From: RGIG3701 sp017403345 | Lineage (GTDB): Bacteria; Planctomycetota; Planctomycetia; Pirellulales; Thermoguttaceae | Reading direction: 5' to 3' | DNA: 33,266 nucleotides | Assembly (NCBI GenBank): GCA_017403345.1 | Contig: JAFQOH010000014.1 | Span: 1 to 33,266 of the forward strand | Shown here: one piece after another, positions 1 to 8,649 of the stretch | Numbering within the stretch: the stretch's first letter is position 1 | How the letters are laid out: the number at the start of each line of letters is the position of its first letter | Translations under genes and position numbers: made by a program | The notes under the pieces: model-generated | What the model saw: the letters and a program-made list of their open reading frames with translations, nothing else | What the model was told of the DNA's origin: nothing | The model's database searches: none

Positions 1-85
1 CGACGTGTTTGAGGAGATTTTCGGCGTCATTTGTGGTCACGAAATGTTCGATCTGCACGCGGAAATGGTCCTTTTCGCAGATCAT
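1..85 (-). CDS. Partial unknown protein, N-terminus only (runs off the left edge)
   Basis: An ATG at 85 on the minus strand opens 28 codons up to the window edge. They read like a normal soluble protein, beginning MICEKDHFRVQIEHF and continuing VTTNDAENLLKHV. An in-frame TGA lies seven codons upstream of this ATG, so it is the first possible ATG. The Shine-Dalgarno match is weak. I do not recognise the family. It would be transcribed divergently from the replication initiator on the other strand. The plus-strand frame over the same bases also stays open but has a less natural composition. Only the neighbouring sequence can settle whether this is a real gene. Confidence 0.35.
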   Translation of the reverse strand, partial: MICEKDHFRVQIEHFVTTNDAENLLKHV

Positions 86-227
86 GGACTCACTGTGCGT
101 TCAGGCTCGTGGAGTTTTTCCCCCCTCCGTAGTCTAATAGACCGATCGAGAGGCAGATTTGGAAGCGGGGGCATCCAAACATTTTTATTTCCTGTTTATT
201 TCCTGCATTAATATTATGGGAGAATTT

Positions 228-1442
228 ATGGATCTAGGTAAGAATTTGCGTTGTATTCCAGATGAGTCAGCGTATGGTGTCCTGCGCCAGGATGATCTTT
301 TTTTCTATGGCGGCGTGGATGGCGGAACAGCGGTAAACGTATATGGTTCGCCGGTTTCTGAGGACATTTTGCAGGAACTTGACCGTGCTCGATTGGAGGC
401 GGTCCAAGGTCGGCGAGCGGTGGGGCGGGAGCTTGGCGGGGTCTCCTGTACGGTCCAAGCAGCGCCGAAGGGACCGATCGGCTATTCTTATATGGTGAAT
501 GCAGGCGGAGTGGTTCTTTATATTCATCGGAATCCGTGTGACCAGATCCCGAGCGTGAAGGTCGAGTACGGCTGGGAGTCGTGCGACCGATTTCAGCTTA
601 CCCGTCTTCATGAGGCGGTACATGGATGGCTTGAGCGTCTTGGGGTATGCATGGAGCGGGAGCATATTTCGCGATTGGACGTACAGATCTCGGCATCATT
701 GAAGCTGGATCCGTTTTGGCTTGCGGTGGATGAGCACCGAATTCGGTGTCGTCAGCGCGTAATCGACCGGCGGGAGTCGGGAGTTCCGGAGACGATCACA
801 TTTGGCAGTCACCGTTCACCGATCATGTTTCGCAGTTACGATAAGGTGCGTGAGGTGTTTGGGAATTCCGAGCGGAAGTACAATGCACTTTCGGATCGGT
901 TTGAGACGGCGGGATATAATGTTCGGAAGCAGCCTGTGACGCGGTTTGAGTTTGAGGTGAAGCGTCCGGTACTTCGCAAACTTGGGATCTCGAGTTTTTC
1001 GGACCTTGAGAAGAATGGGCGGAATTACGTTGATTACCTGTTTGGCTGGCTGCGTTTTACGGGGAATTATGCGGGGGCGAAGCATTCGGAGCGCGAGCGT
1101 GTCCTTCCGGAGTGGGAGACGGTGCACAAGATGTTCGATCAAGTTTTCTGTGGTTCCGGTCCTGCGTTTCATCGTAAACATCCGCATCGCGGCGGTCCGA
1201 TGACGGTGGAACAGTGCCGACGGACGGAGAGTACCGTTTCGACATTGATGGCGAATCTTCTTTATCAGGAAGTTTTGCGGAACGGCGAGGATCCCAAGGC
1301 GCTCCTAACGTCGCTGACTAGTCGGATCTTGCGAAGTGTGGTCCCGAAGTATTTGAAGCTTTCCCAGACGCTGTCTTCAGAGTATCCTGAAAATGTTCTT
1401 GAGAAGATCGATCCGCATTCCGTGAAGAGTGCGAAACACTAG
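228..1442 (+). CDS. Replication initiation factor (Rep_trans-like, rolling-circle type)
   Basis: The protein is about 404 residues and resembles the Rep_trans family, which nicks the replication origin of rolling-circle plasmids and filamentous phages. Family-like blocks are RLDVQISASLKL (near 144), IMFRSYDKVREV (near 205) and PVTRFEFEVKRPVLRK (near 245). The start at 228 is chosen because GGGAGA lies 5 nt upstream; in-frame starts at 159 and 216 are less well placed. A rho-independent terminator follows. No relaxase, integrase, coat or partition gene is next to it, so it looks like a lone or domesticated replicon remnant. Family assignment is by motif memory only. The tyrosine nucleophile was not identified with certainty. 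Confidence 0.6.
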   Translation: MDLGKNLRCIPDESAYGVLRQDDLFFYGGVDGGTAVNVYGSPVSEDILQELDRARLEAVQGRRAVGRELGGVSCTVQAAPKGPIGYSYMVNAGGVVLYIHRNPCDQIPSVKVEYGWESCDRFQLTRLHEAVHGWLERLGVCMEREHISRLDVQISASLKLDPFWLAVDEHRIRCRQRVIDRRESGVPETITFGSHRSPIMFRSYDKVREVFGNSERKYNALSDRFETAGYNVRKQPVTRFEFEVKRPVLRKLGISSFSDLEKNGRNYVDYLFGWLRFTGNYAGAKHSERERVLPEWETVHKMFDQVFCGSGPAFHRKHPHRGGPMTVEQCRRTESTVSTLMANLLYQEVLRNGEDPKALLTSLTSRILRSVVPKYLKLSQTLSSEYPENVLEKIDPHSVKSAKH

Positions 1443-1449
1443 TGCGTTT

Positions 1450-1487
1450 TGAGTGGAATTTGAGTGGAATTTGAGTGAATTCTGAGT
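1450..1487. repeat. Short direct repeats after the replication initiator gene
   Basis: Three consecutive near-copies of TTTGAGTGGAA (about 11 bp) lie between the stop codon at 1442 and the terminator; the last copy is degenerate. They could be iterons or simple slippage products. The sequence does not discriminate between these. Confidence 0.45.
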
Positions 1488-1490
1488 TCA

Positions 1491-1535
1491 GTTCCCCGTT
1501 TCGAGATGGATCTATCATCGGAACGGGGAATTTTT
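1491..1535 (+). terminator. Rho-independent terminator of the replication initiator gene
   Basis: A 9-bp perfect stem, TTCCCCGTT (1492-1500) with AACGGGGAA (1522-1530), is followed directly by a run of five T on the plus strand. The loop is about 21 nt. On the minus strand no T-run follows, so it does not clearly serve the converging glycoside hydrolase gene. Confidence 0.75.
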
Positions 1536-1580
1536 GGCGGTCGGTTTTGGACTGCAGGAGACCATTGCGGTTTTAAAGTG

Positions 1581-4247
1581 TCATTCGTTTACTTCCAGTT
1601 CGTACCAGACGGTTTTGAACTGCGGGCCGATCTCGAATGCACAGCCGTTTTCCGTGTTTTGGACGGGGACATCTGCTTTTCGGTCTCCGTTGGGGTCAAG
1701 TGCGAAAACTTTCACCTTTTCCGCGGGGAGTTGAAGCGTGATTTTTGCCGGGATGCCTTCTGCCATGACGGGAGCGTGTCCGCGATCGGGGAGCGTGATC
1801 GCTCCGGGTCCCAATTCTTTCATGATCCTTCCTGCGTTTCCGCAGTTACCGGTTGCCGCGAGCAAGGCGGAGACTTTTCCGTTTTTGCCGTCAAGACCGT
1901 TTCCAAAACGTGACGTCAGCGAAACCGTCGCCCAACCGAGGCGCGTTGGTCCGATCTCCAATTTTAAAATTCCCCAGTCAACCGTTCGGCCTTCCGGGAA
2001 TCCGGTGAAGAATTTCGTGTTTTGGCTGTTCGCGGTCAGGAACGCTTTTCCGGGGATCTCTTTATTCCAGGTGATCTCACCCGTGTCGCTGACGAAGACT
2101 TTCCGGCTGTCCAGCGCGGGCGGGAACTGTTCTTTCGTGAGTCCGCCCCCTTTGACGTTGAGGCTGATCTGGTGGAGCGCGGCATACTGCAGATCCAGAG
2201 GTCCCATTCCGACGGTGATCTGGTTTTTGGCCATTCGGTCCGTTCGGTAGGCGTCAAGGTCAGCGTGAATGTCGAGCGAGTTCCGAGCCTGCGCAAGGTC
2301 CCCGCGAACGAAAGCGCCGCAGCACGCCGGGAAGTGGGCGAGAGCGTCTGTTCTTGCGATCAGGTCAAAGAAACACCATGGATCAGCCTGCGGTTCCCAT
2401 GAATCAACGTAGTGATTGTACGTGTACTGGAAGATGCCGGACCAGTTCTGAAGCCGTCCGAAAATGGCGAGCATCGGCTGCGCTTCGGCACCGTACTGGT
2501 TCGGGTAGGGATGATTGTACTCGCTTACGGTGAACGGGTGACCGGTGACGCGGCGGGAGGCGAGACCGAGAATATTTTGCAGCGAGTTGACCATGGCTGT
2601 ATTTCCGGCCTTCCAGGGTTTCTTGGCGTAGAGAGATTTCCAGCTGCCGGACGGATGCTGCCAGTACGCGTGCGTGTCGATCAGGTCCATTCTTGCCTGG
2701 ACGTGTTCGGCCGAGTATCGGATCTGCGTGCCGTAAACGAGGGATCTGGCTCCGAGCTCTTTTTTGATGTACTGGTACATCGTGTCCCAGTAGGCGCATT
2801 CGGTATCTTCGAGGAATTGGCCGAAATCGTTCAGGGCGTTTTCCGGGAGGAGCATTCCGGGCGTGAAGGTCGGCATCGGTTCCGCGGGGTAGTTTTCGGT
2901 CGGGTCTTCAAAACAGCCGCCTTTCTGAATGGAGAGATCGTCGAGTTCGTACTCGCCGGGTTTGAATCTCGTGAGCTGGAAAAGCGCGTTTTCGACCGTT
3001 TTTGAGGCGATAAATGTGCGTGTGATCGTCTTCCATTCCTTTCCGACACTGACCTGCTCGACCAAACCCAGTGTCTCGAAGCCGTTTCGGAGATCCACGG
3101 CGGCAAAACTTAGATCCCACGGGTCATTTCCGGCCGTTTTGCGTATCTTCAGCCGAAAAGTGTAGATCTGCCCCTTTTCGAGAGAGATCTTTTGGTAGAG
3201 TTTCGGCGCGTAATCGTCTCCCGGTTTCGTCACGGAAAATTTCAGGACACCGTTTTCGATCTTTGCGCAGCATTTTCCCGGTCCATGGAAAGGGTAAAGG
3301 TTTTTGCTTTCCAGCGCGGAGGCATCATCAAACGTTCCGCCGGTCACCTGTTCGTCACGGAGCGGTTCTTCTTTCGCGGAGTGATCCCATGCTTTCCGAA
3401 GGTCCGCGGCGTTGGGGTACTTCTTTTTCAGCCAGGCGTTCCATTGGCGGTTCAATTCGTCACGGTAGACCGGGGCGGCAGAAGCGTACGTTCCGGAGAA
3501 CCAGCCTTTCTGAAAAGAGTCTTCGTTCGTGATCTCGATCATCGCGATGGCCGGTTCGTTGACGTAAGCGTTCCCGGTGTACGGATTGACGTGAGTGAGG
3601 AGGTCGCGCGCGTACTCTTTCTGAAGCTCGATCATTCCGGGGACGAACTGTCCGAAACCTTTATTTGCCCACGAGGAGGCGGGAAAACCGTCGCGCTGGT
3701 CGAGAGTTCGTCCGACGTGCAGATTGAGGTTGACGTAGATCCCGTTTTGGCGGAGCTGGTCGATCATGAAGTCGAGTTTTTCGAGCTGTTTGGGATCGAG
3801 AACGCGCTGGGTCACGGAATCGTCCGCGAGAATGCCCTGCGTCGGTTTCGTCATGAAGTTGGTGTACCAGGTGTCCATAAAGTGCAGGCGGACGCAGTTG
3901 ATCCCGAGTCTCGCGAGCCGTTTCGCCATTTTTGCAGCGTTTTCGTGAGACGGAAAATTCGCGGGGCCGGTAATGTTCGTGGCGTTGAAACGGATGATCC
4001 CGGCGTCATTGACGAAGTTGCCGTTTTCGTCTGCGCGAATGAAACCGTCTTTTCCGGCCGGCGCAGAAAGAATGTGGGCCATGGAGGAGACGTTATCCGG
4101 AGCGTCGTACGAAATGACGAACGGAAACATTTCCGACTGGTCTTCCGCTATGGCGTCATGTGCAGTTTGAGCGCAGAGCGCATGTCCGCCAAATGCGATC
4201 CCCAGTGCCGTCATGACCGCCAGAAAAGAGAAACGGGCTTTTTTCAT
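1581..4247 (-). CDS. Secreted clan GH-A-type glycoside hydrolase (cellulase/GH5-like) with internal CBM-like domain
   Basis: The protein is 888 residues with a Sec signal peptide (1-26, ending LCAQ). After an N-terminal segment (about 35-95), a TIM-barrel-like region begins around 100 with LARLGINCVRLHF. The acid/base candidate is E242 in EITNEDSF, and the nucleophile candidate is E576 in FTVSEYNHP; both match GH5-like clan GH-A patterns. Between them, residues about 305-445 look like a jelly-roll carbohydrate-binding insert (FDDASA... to ...YELDDLSIQ). The C-terminal 250 residues are probably accessory beta domains. The substrate cannot be told from sequence. A strong promoter lies at 4336-4364 and GGAGAA precedes the ATG. 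The DNA for residues 34-90 is almost duplicated in the gene at 7981-8613. Confidence 0.75.
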   Translation of the reverse strand: MKKARFSFLAVMTALGIAFGGHALCAQTAHDAIAEDQSEMFPFVISYDAPDNVSSMAHILSAPAGKDGFIRADENGNFVNDAGIIRFNATNITGPANFPSHENAAKMAKRLARLGINCVRLHFMDTWYTNFMTKPTQGILADDSVTQRVLDPKQLEKLDFMIDQLRQNGIYVNLNLHVGRTLDQRDGFPASSWANKGFGQFVPGMIELQKEYARDLLTHVNPYTGNAYVNEPAIAMIEITNEDSFQKGWFSGTYASAAPVYRDELNRQWNAWLKKKYPNAADLRKAWDHSAKEEPLRDEQVTGGTFDDASALESKNLYPFHGPGKCCAKIENGVLKFSVTKPGDDYAPKLYQKISLEKGQIYTFRLKIRKTAGNDPWDLSFAAVDLRNGFETLGLVEQVSVGKEWKTITRTFIASKTVENALFQLTRFKPGEYELDDLSIQKGGCFEDPTENYPAEPMPTFTPGMLLPENALNDFGQFLEDTECAYWDTMYQYIKKELGARSLVYGTQIRYSAEHVQARMDLIDTHAYWQHPSGSWKSLYAKKPWKAGNTAMVNSLQNILGLASRRVTGHPFTVSEYNHPYPNQYGAEAQPMLAIFGRLQNWSGIFQYTYNHYVDSWEPQADPWCFFDLIARTDALAHFPACCGAFVRGDLAQARNSLDIHADLDAYRTDRMAKNQITVGMGPLDLQYAALHQISLNVKGGGLTKEQFPPALDSRKVFVSDTGEITWNKEIPGKAFLTANSQNTKFFTGFPEGRTVDWGILKLEIGPTRLGWATVSLTSRFGNGLDGKNGKVSALLAATGNCGNAGRIMKELGPGAITLPDRGHAPVMAEGIPAKITLQLPAEKVKVFALDPNGDRKADVPVQNTENGCAFEIGPQFKTVWYELEVNE

Positions 4248-4335
4248 GGAATGTTCTCCATTTTTTTGAAATTGAAGGTCGGTTTGGGGGCGTTTGAGTG
4301 GATCCAGGTTCGTATCTCCCCATTAAATTCCCCGC

Positions 4336-4364
4336 ATTATGGACGATTTGCCGTTTTTTGTCAA
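4336..4364 (-). promoter_or_regulatory. Promoter of the glycoside hydrolase gene
   Basis: On the minus strand, TTGACA (4364-4359) and CATAAT (4341-4336) are separated by exactly 17 nt. This is a near-consensus sigma70-type promoter about 90 nt upstream of the ATG at 4247. It suggests the hydrolase can be transcribed independently of the ankyrin-serpin gene that ends at 4384. Confidence 0.7.
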
Positions 4365-4383
4365 GCCGCTGAATGGAATTTTT

Positions 4384-7300
4384 TCAAATTTCTTCCGGAT
4401 CCATCACTCGGCCCATGAACAGGATCTGCCCCGTCTTCCAGTCGTGGATCAGGAAGACGAACGGTCTGTCAACGTGAAGTTCCTCCGGAATGAGACCGCC
4501 GCCGAGGTATCCGCCCATCGTGAAGAGCGAACGGGCCTGCGTTCCCTTTTCGTCAACGGAGATCTCCGAGTGTGCCTGCGCGAAATCAAAATGAAGCGGA
4601 CGGGAATCGGAGATCCGTGAAAGATCCGCCTTTTTCGGATCAAAGAGATCCGAGGCTCCCAGAGATCCCAGAATGCTCCGGAAGTCGGTCTGGTCCTGGA
4701 TCCTGAAACGCGGAAGCCGGAGTTTCAGTTTCAGCATGGCGCGGGAAAGAGGGGGCGTATGGAGCGTTGAGGGGATCTGCGCCGCCAGTTTTTTCTCAAG
4801 TTCCGGGAGTCCGTCCGGTTCATCCGGGACAAAGAGGTACATCTGGAACCGTTCCTCGTATGGAAGATGGAGCACTCGGAAACCGTCGCCGGGCCAGACC
4901 GCCAGCATTTCCTCGCAGAACATGGTTGGGACCTGGCGAACTTTTTCCCGGGAGCCGCAGTAGAATGGGAGATCTTCCGTTTTTCCAGGGGAAAACGGGA
5001 AAAACCACCGTGCACTGAAATTGGTCCGTGCGAGCATCAGGATCCGTGTTTGGGGCTGGACGCATTGACGCAGAAGAGCGGTTTCCTCCGGCATCGCAGT
5101 TTGTTCTGAAACCGAAAGGTCCCGCTGTATCTTCTGGACCGATCCGTCCGGATCCTGCGCGAAATCGAGATTTTGGGGAATGGAACCAAAGAATTTCTGG
5201 TGCGTTCGGCTCCATTCTTGCTTCAGGTCCACGTCGCGGTCAAGATAGACGCCGGAATAAAGCACAAACTGGCCGCCCGTGCCGCTTTCCAGCCGTTTTT
5301 TCAGATGCAGAAAGTCCCGTAGTTCCTCCGTCTCCATCTTTTCGAGTCCCAGAAGCTCCAGGAGCTGCCGGCGTGTCTCTCCCTCCGCCCCTTCCGCAGC
5401 CATGGCGCAGGTCCAGAAAACGGCGGTCGGCGAGAAAATGAAATTTCCGTCCCGTTCCTCCGCCATCTTTCGGTAGACGGCAGACGCAAGCTCCCACTCT
5501 TTTTCCGCGAGTTTCCAAAGCACTTTCGGCGGTGTTTTGCCGTCCTTCGGCGTGTTTGGAAGCTCTTGATCCGCCAGCTCTTCGTCCCGGAAAAGTCCAA
5601 GTTCTTCGGGAGTCTCGCCGTCGGCGTTCCTGTGTTGCGGATCTGCTCCCTTTTCGACGAGGAACTGGAAAATTTCGGACTTCGTCCCCCAGCGCCGTGC
5701 GGCTTCGTGAAGCGGAGTTTCTCCCCGTTTGTCTTCCGCGCGGACGTCCAGTCCATTGCCGTCCGGTCCCGATTCCGTGAGCTGCGCAAGAAGTTCCAGA
5801 AGTTTTTCATCCGGCTCTGAAGCGTCGCGAAAATACGCATCTGCATTCAGGCTCGGCACGGGTTCCTTAATGGCCCAATGAAGGAGCGTTTTTCCGAAAA
5901 CCGGGTCGCGAAGATCCGTCCTGGCCCCTTTCCGGATCAGAAATCTCACGGTCTCCCACTGGTCGTGGTACGCGGCGCAGAACAGAGGAGTGAGCCGGAA
6001 AGGCTCGCGAAGAGCGCAGACCGCGTGAATGTCCAGCCCTTTTTCGAGAAGAAATTCTGCCGTTTCCGTTTTTCCCGACGCTGCCGCGTGATGAAGAAGT
6101 CCTTTGGAGGCATTCAGATCGGCTCCGAGTTCCAAAAGAAGCTGGACCATCTCCAGATCCTGAGACTCGACCGCATGGAGAAGCGGCGTTCTTCCGTCAA
6201 GTGCCGGCGCGTTGAGGTCCATTCCCGCATGGACGAGGAGTTCCCAGAGTTCCCGGTCTTCCGTATGCGGCGCAGCGAAAAAAAACGTCTCTCCCTGGTC
6301 ATTTCGAGTACGGGCATCTGCTCCGTGCGCAAGCAGGAAACGCACGCATTCCGTGTTTTCCGAGCAGACGGCATTCCAGAGCGGCGTTTCTCCAAATTTA
6401 TTCACGGCATGGACGTCTGAAAAGTACCGAAAAGCAAGCCGCGTCAGGAAAAGCTCTCCCGAATCTGCCGCCCAATGAAGAAGGGAATTCCCGAAACCAC
6501 CCCATACATTGGGGTCTGCTCCCGCCTGAATGAGGAGTTCCGCGATTTTTTCGGTTCGTTTGGCGATCTCCTCTCTTTCTGCATCGATCTCCTCTCTTTC
6601 TTCGTCAGTTTCCGCAGAAAGAGGGTCGAGACTCTGGAGGTCTGATGCGTTGATGAGGAGCATCAGTGCATTCCATCCGTCTTGCTGTTCATTCGGATCG
6701 GCTCCCCATCGCAGAGCCTGACGGACCGCGTGAATGTCGGAGTTCTCGATCCCGTCCCACAGACGTGCGTTCCAGTCGGTCTTTCCCGGTCGGGAGCCAT
6801 CTTCTTCCGCAGAAAGAATGTCCTCTGAAAGCTGGATCTCCGGATCCAAAATTTCTGCGCCATGGCCGTCTTTGTGCGGATGGGGACCTCGGATCGGCTT
6901 GCCGCCGAATTCGCGCAGGCGCACGCACAGGGGCGATCCTTTTCCCAAGATCTCTTCCGCAAGTCCGAGCGCGGAATTTCCCTCTGCGTCCAGAGTGTTG
7001 ACGTCCAGTCCTTCCTGAAGGAGAAACTCCAGCATTGGGAGATCTCCGTGTTGTGCGGCAGCATGGAGGAATGGGAGATCTTCCGAAAGTTCCGCGCCCA
7101 TTTTTCTCAAAAATCGTACATTTTCGAGATTTCCGGCCTCCGCGGCGTACAGGATCGGCGGGTGACCTACGAGATCTTCTTCATGCAGTTCCGCCCCATT
7201 TTCCAGAAGGATCTGAAGCGTTTCAGGCCGGCATTTTTCGGCGGCGGTGAAGAGGAGTTCCGGCAGCTCCTCTGAGATCTGCTTTTGAACGGCAGGATCC

Positions 7301-7905
7301 TGAAGCAGAACATCCAGTACCGCACCATGTTTCATCTGGACGGCTTTTCTCAATGGGGTCATGCCGCCGGAGGTCTGCATTTCTGCGGCCGGAGCTTCTG
7401 TTTTCGCTCCGTTTTCAAGCAGGATCGCCGTCATGCGTGCGTCTCCCCATTTTACGGCCCAAAAAATCGGAGTTTCGCCGAATGTTTCTTCCCGATGCTG
7501 GAGTTCCGCACCGTATTCTACCAGCAGCCGAACGAGCTTGCGGAGTTTCTTCTCCATGGTTTGCGAGTCGGTTTCCGGATCGGTTTCCGGATCGGTTTCC
7601 GAATACTTTTCCGGCAAAAACCGTGAGGCTTCGACCGCCAGAAAAATTGGCGTGACCCCTTCGCCGATCTCGCCGTTGGCGTTCGCTCCCCCTTCGAGTG
7701 CCGCACGAACAAGATCCGTGTCGAGCGACAGGATCCCGGTTTCGAGCTGATCCTGAAGAGCGTGCGGACCATTTTTTTCATCCAGCGTCCCGGCATTCGG
7801 CGGATCCATCCGGTCTTTCCGGACCTGGCTTCGGGTTTCTTCCCACCGGGAGCAGGAGTTCAGAAACGGAAGCAGGAAAATGCAAAAAATGAAGATGCGC
7901 ATCAT
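4384..7905 (-). CDS. Lipoprotein with a long ankyrin-repeat array and a C-terminal serpin domain
   Basis: The protein is 1173 residues. The N-terminus is a lipoprotein signal with lipobox LNSC (Cys18). Residues about 45-780 hold many ankyrin repeats (GETPIFWAVKWGD, ALDGRTPLLHAVESQDLEMV, GETPLHEAARRWG), interrupted by charged linkers and a short ETDP tandem repeat. Residues 806-1173 form a complete serpin: GNFIFSPTAVF at the start, the breach/shutter region, hinge DEKGTQARS at about 1118-1126, and the C-terminal signature DRPFVFLIHDWKTGQILFMGRV. Hinge positions usually filled by Ala/Gly/Thr carry Arg, Leu and Phe here, so inhibitory action is uncertain. AGGA precedes the ATGATG start; the second ATG is equally possible. 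It lies 75 nt after the chimeric gene on the same strand. Domain assignments are firm, function inferred. Confidence 0.85.
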   Translation of the reverse strand: MMRIFIFCIFLLPFLNSCSRWEETRSQVRKDRMDPPNAGTLDEKNGPHALQDQLETGILSLDTDLVRAALEGGANANGEIGEGVTPIFLAVEASRFLPEKYSETDPETDPETDSQTMEKKLRKLVRLLVEYGAELQHREETFGETPIFWAVKWGDARMTAILLENGAKTEAPAAEMQTSGGMTPLRKAVQMKHGAVLDVLLQDPAVQKQISEELPELLFTAAEKCRPETLQILLENGAELHEEDLVGHPPILYAAEAGNLENVRFLRKMGAELSEDLPFLHAAAQHGDLPMLEFLLQEGLDVNTLDAEGNSALGLAEEILGKGSPLCVRLREFGGKPIRGPHPHKDGHGAEILDPEIQLSEDILSAEEDGSRPGKTDWNARLWDGIENSDIHAVRQALRWGADPNEQQDGWNALMLLINASDLQSLDPLSAETDEEREEIDAEREEIAKRTEKIAELLIQAGADPNVWGGFGNSLLHWAADSGELFLTRLAFRYFSDVHAVNKFGETPLWNAVCSENTECVRFLLAHGADARTRNDQGETFFFAAPHTEDRELWELLVHAGMDLNAPALDGRTPLLHAVESQDLEMVQLLLELGADLNASKGLLHHAAASGKTETAEFLLEKGLDIHAVCALREPFRLTPLFCAAYHDQWETVRFLIRKGARTDLRDPVFGKTLLHWAIKEPVPSLNADAYFRDASEPDEKLLELLAQLTESGPDGNGLDVRAEDKRGETPLHEAARRWGTKSEIFQFLVEKGADPQHRNADGETPEELGLFRDEELADQELPNTPKDGKTPPKVLWKLAEKEWELASAVYRKMAEERDGNFIFSPTAVFWTCAMAAEGAEGETRRQLLELLGLEKMETEELRDFLHLKKRLESGTGGQFVLYSGVYLDRDVDLKQEWSRTHQKFFGSIPQNLDFAQDPDGSVQKIQRDLSVSEQTAMPEETALLRQCVQPQTRILMLARTNFSARWFFPFSPGKTEDLPFYCGSREKVRQVPTMFCEEMLAVWPGDGFRVLHLPYEERFQMYLFVPDEPDGLPELEKKLAAQIPSTLHTPPLSRAMLKLKLRLPRFRIQDQTDFRSILGSLGASDLFDPKKADLSRISDSRPLHFDFAQAHSEISVDEKGTQARSLFTMGGYLGGGLIPEELHVDRPFVFLIHDWKTGQILFMGRVMDPEEI
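7568..7603. repeat. 12-bp tandem repeat inside the ankyrin-serpin gene
   Basis: Three copies of CGGTTTCCGGAT-type units, the last degenerate, encode ETDPETDPETDSQ on the minus strand, in a linker after the first ankyrin repeat. The unit length is a multiple of three, so copy-number change keeps the frame. Confidence 0.7.
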
Positions 7906-7980
7906 GAAATTCCTAAAAACGGGTTCTTTCTTTGGAGATCCATTCGGTAAACTGCGAGTCGGGATCTCTTGGTCTGCCGG

Positions 7981-8613
7981 TCATGGGATCGGAATGGGAG
8001 AGGCGGTCTCTTCACCGTCGGGGAATTTTCGCGGCAGTTTGAAAACATCGCCGTGAATGTTCGAGAAGTAAAGATCGGCCTCGGAAGGTTTTCGTCCATG
8101 GCCATCCGCCCAAAATGCGAAGAAATCTTCGTGCCGGTCGATCGGACGGCGAGGATAGCAGTGGTTTCGGGGACTGTTCTGCGTCATTTGACGGACTTTT
8201 TTCCAGCTCGCTCCGCGGTTGGAAGAGACCCAGAGGGACACTTCCCCGCCCGTATTGAACTTCTGCGGACCTTCTCCGTCCGTGGCGTTGAAACGGATGA
8301 TCCCGGCATCATGGACGAAGTTGCCGTTTTCGTCTGCGCGAATGAAACCGTCTTTTCCGGCCGGCGCAGAAAGAATGTGAGCCATGGAGGAGACGTTATC
8401 CGGAGCGTCGTACGAAATGACGAACGGAAACATTTCCGACTGGTCTTCCGGCTGGGCTTCCGACTGGTCTTCCGGCTGGGCTTTCGGATCCGCTCCGTTT
8501 TCAGCCCGAACAGTGTCCGCGGGTCCGGACATCTGTGCATAGAGAGTCTTTTCGCTAAATTGAGATCCAAGGACCATGATGGTCAGCAAAAAAGCAAGGA
8601 TCGGTCTTTTCAT
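7981..8613 (-). CDS. Chimeric secreted protein: glycoside hydrolase segment joined to the BNR protein C-terminus
   Basis: The protein is 210 residues with a Sec signal peptide (1-27) unlike either donor. An acidic stretch carries a tandem PEDQSE duplication (about 46-60). Residues about 55-110 copy residues 34-90 of the glycoside hydrolase at 1581-4247: plus-strand 8281-8450 and 3978-4147 align over 170 bp without gaps and with 3 mismatches. The last 101 residues match the end of the LamG-BNR protein at 21271-23595 (84 of 101 identical). Both donors and the chimera share CGTGGCG at the join (8281-8287). The product has neither the hydrolase catalytic barrel nor the full propeller, so it may be non-catalytic or a pseudogene with an open frame. 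AAGGAG lies upstream of the ATG. It sits 36 nt after the histidine kinase gene and 75 nt before the ankyrin-serpin gene. Confidence 0.8.
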   Translation of the reverse strand: MKRPILAFLLTIMVLGSQFSEKTLYAQMSGPADTVRAENGADPKAQPEDQSEAQPEDQSEMFPFVISYDAPDNVSSMAHILSAPAGKDGFIRADENGNFVHDAGIIRFNATDGEGPQKFNTGGEVSLWVSSNRGASWKKVRQMTQNSPRNHCYPRRPIDRHEDFFAFWADGHGRKPSEADLYFSNIHGDVFKLPRKFPDGEETASPIPIP

Positions 8614-8649
8614 GGAAAGTTCTCCTTTGGGAAAAAAGTCAGTTGGAAA

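Noticed and set aside
3192..4418. 408-codon plus-strand open frame opposite the glycoside hydrolase gene
   Set aside because: The minus-strand protein has a signal peptide, catalytic motifs and a promoter; the plus-strand frame has none.
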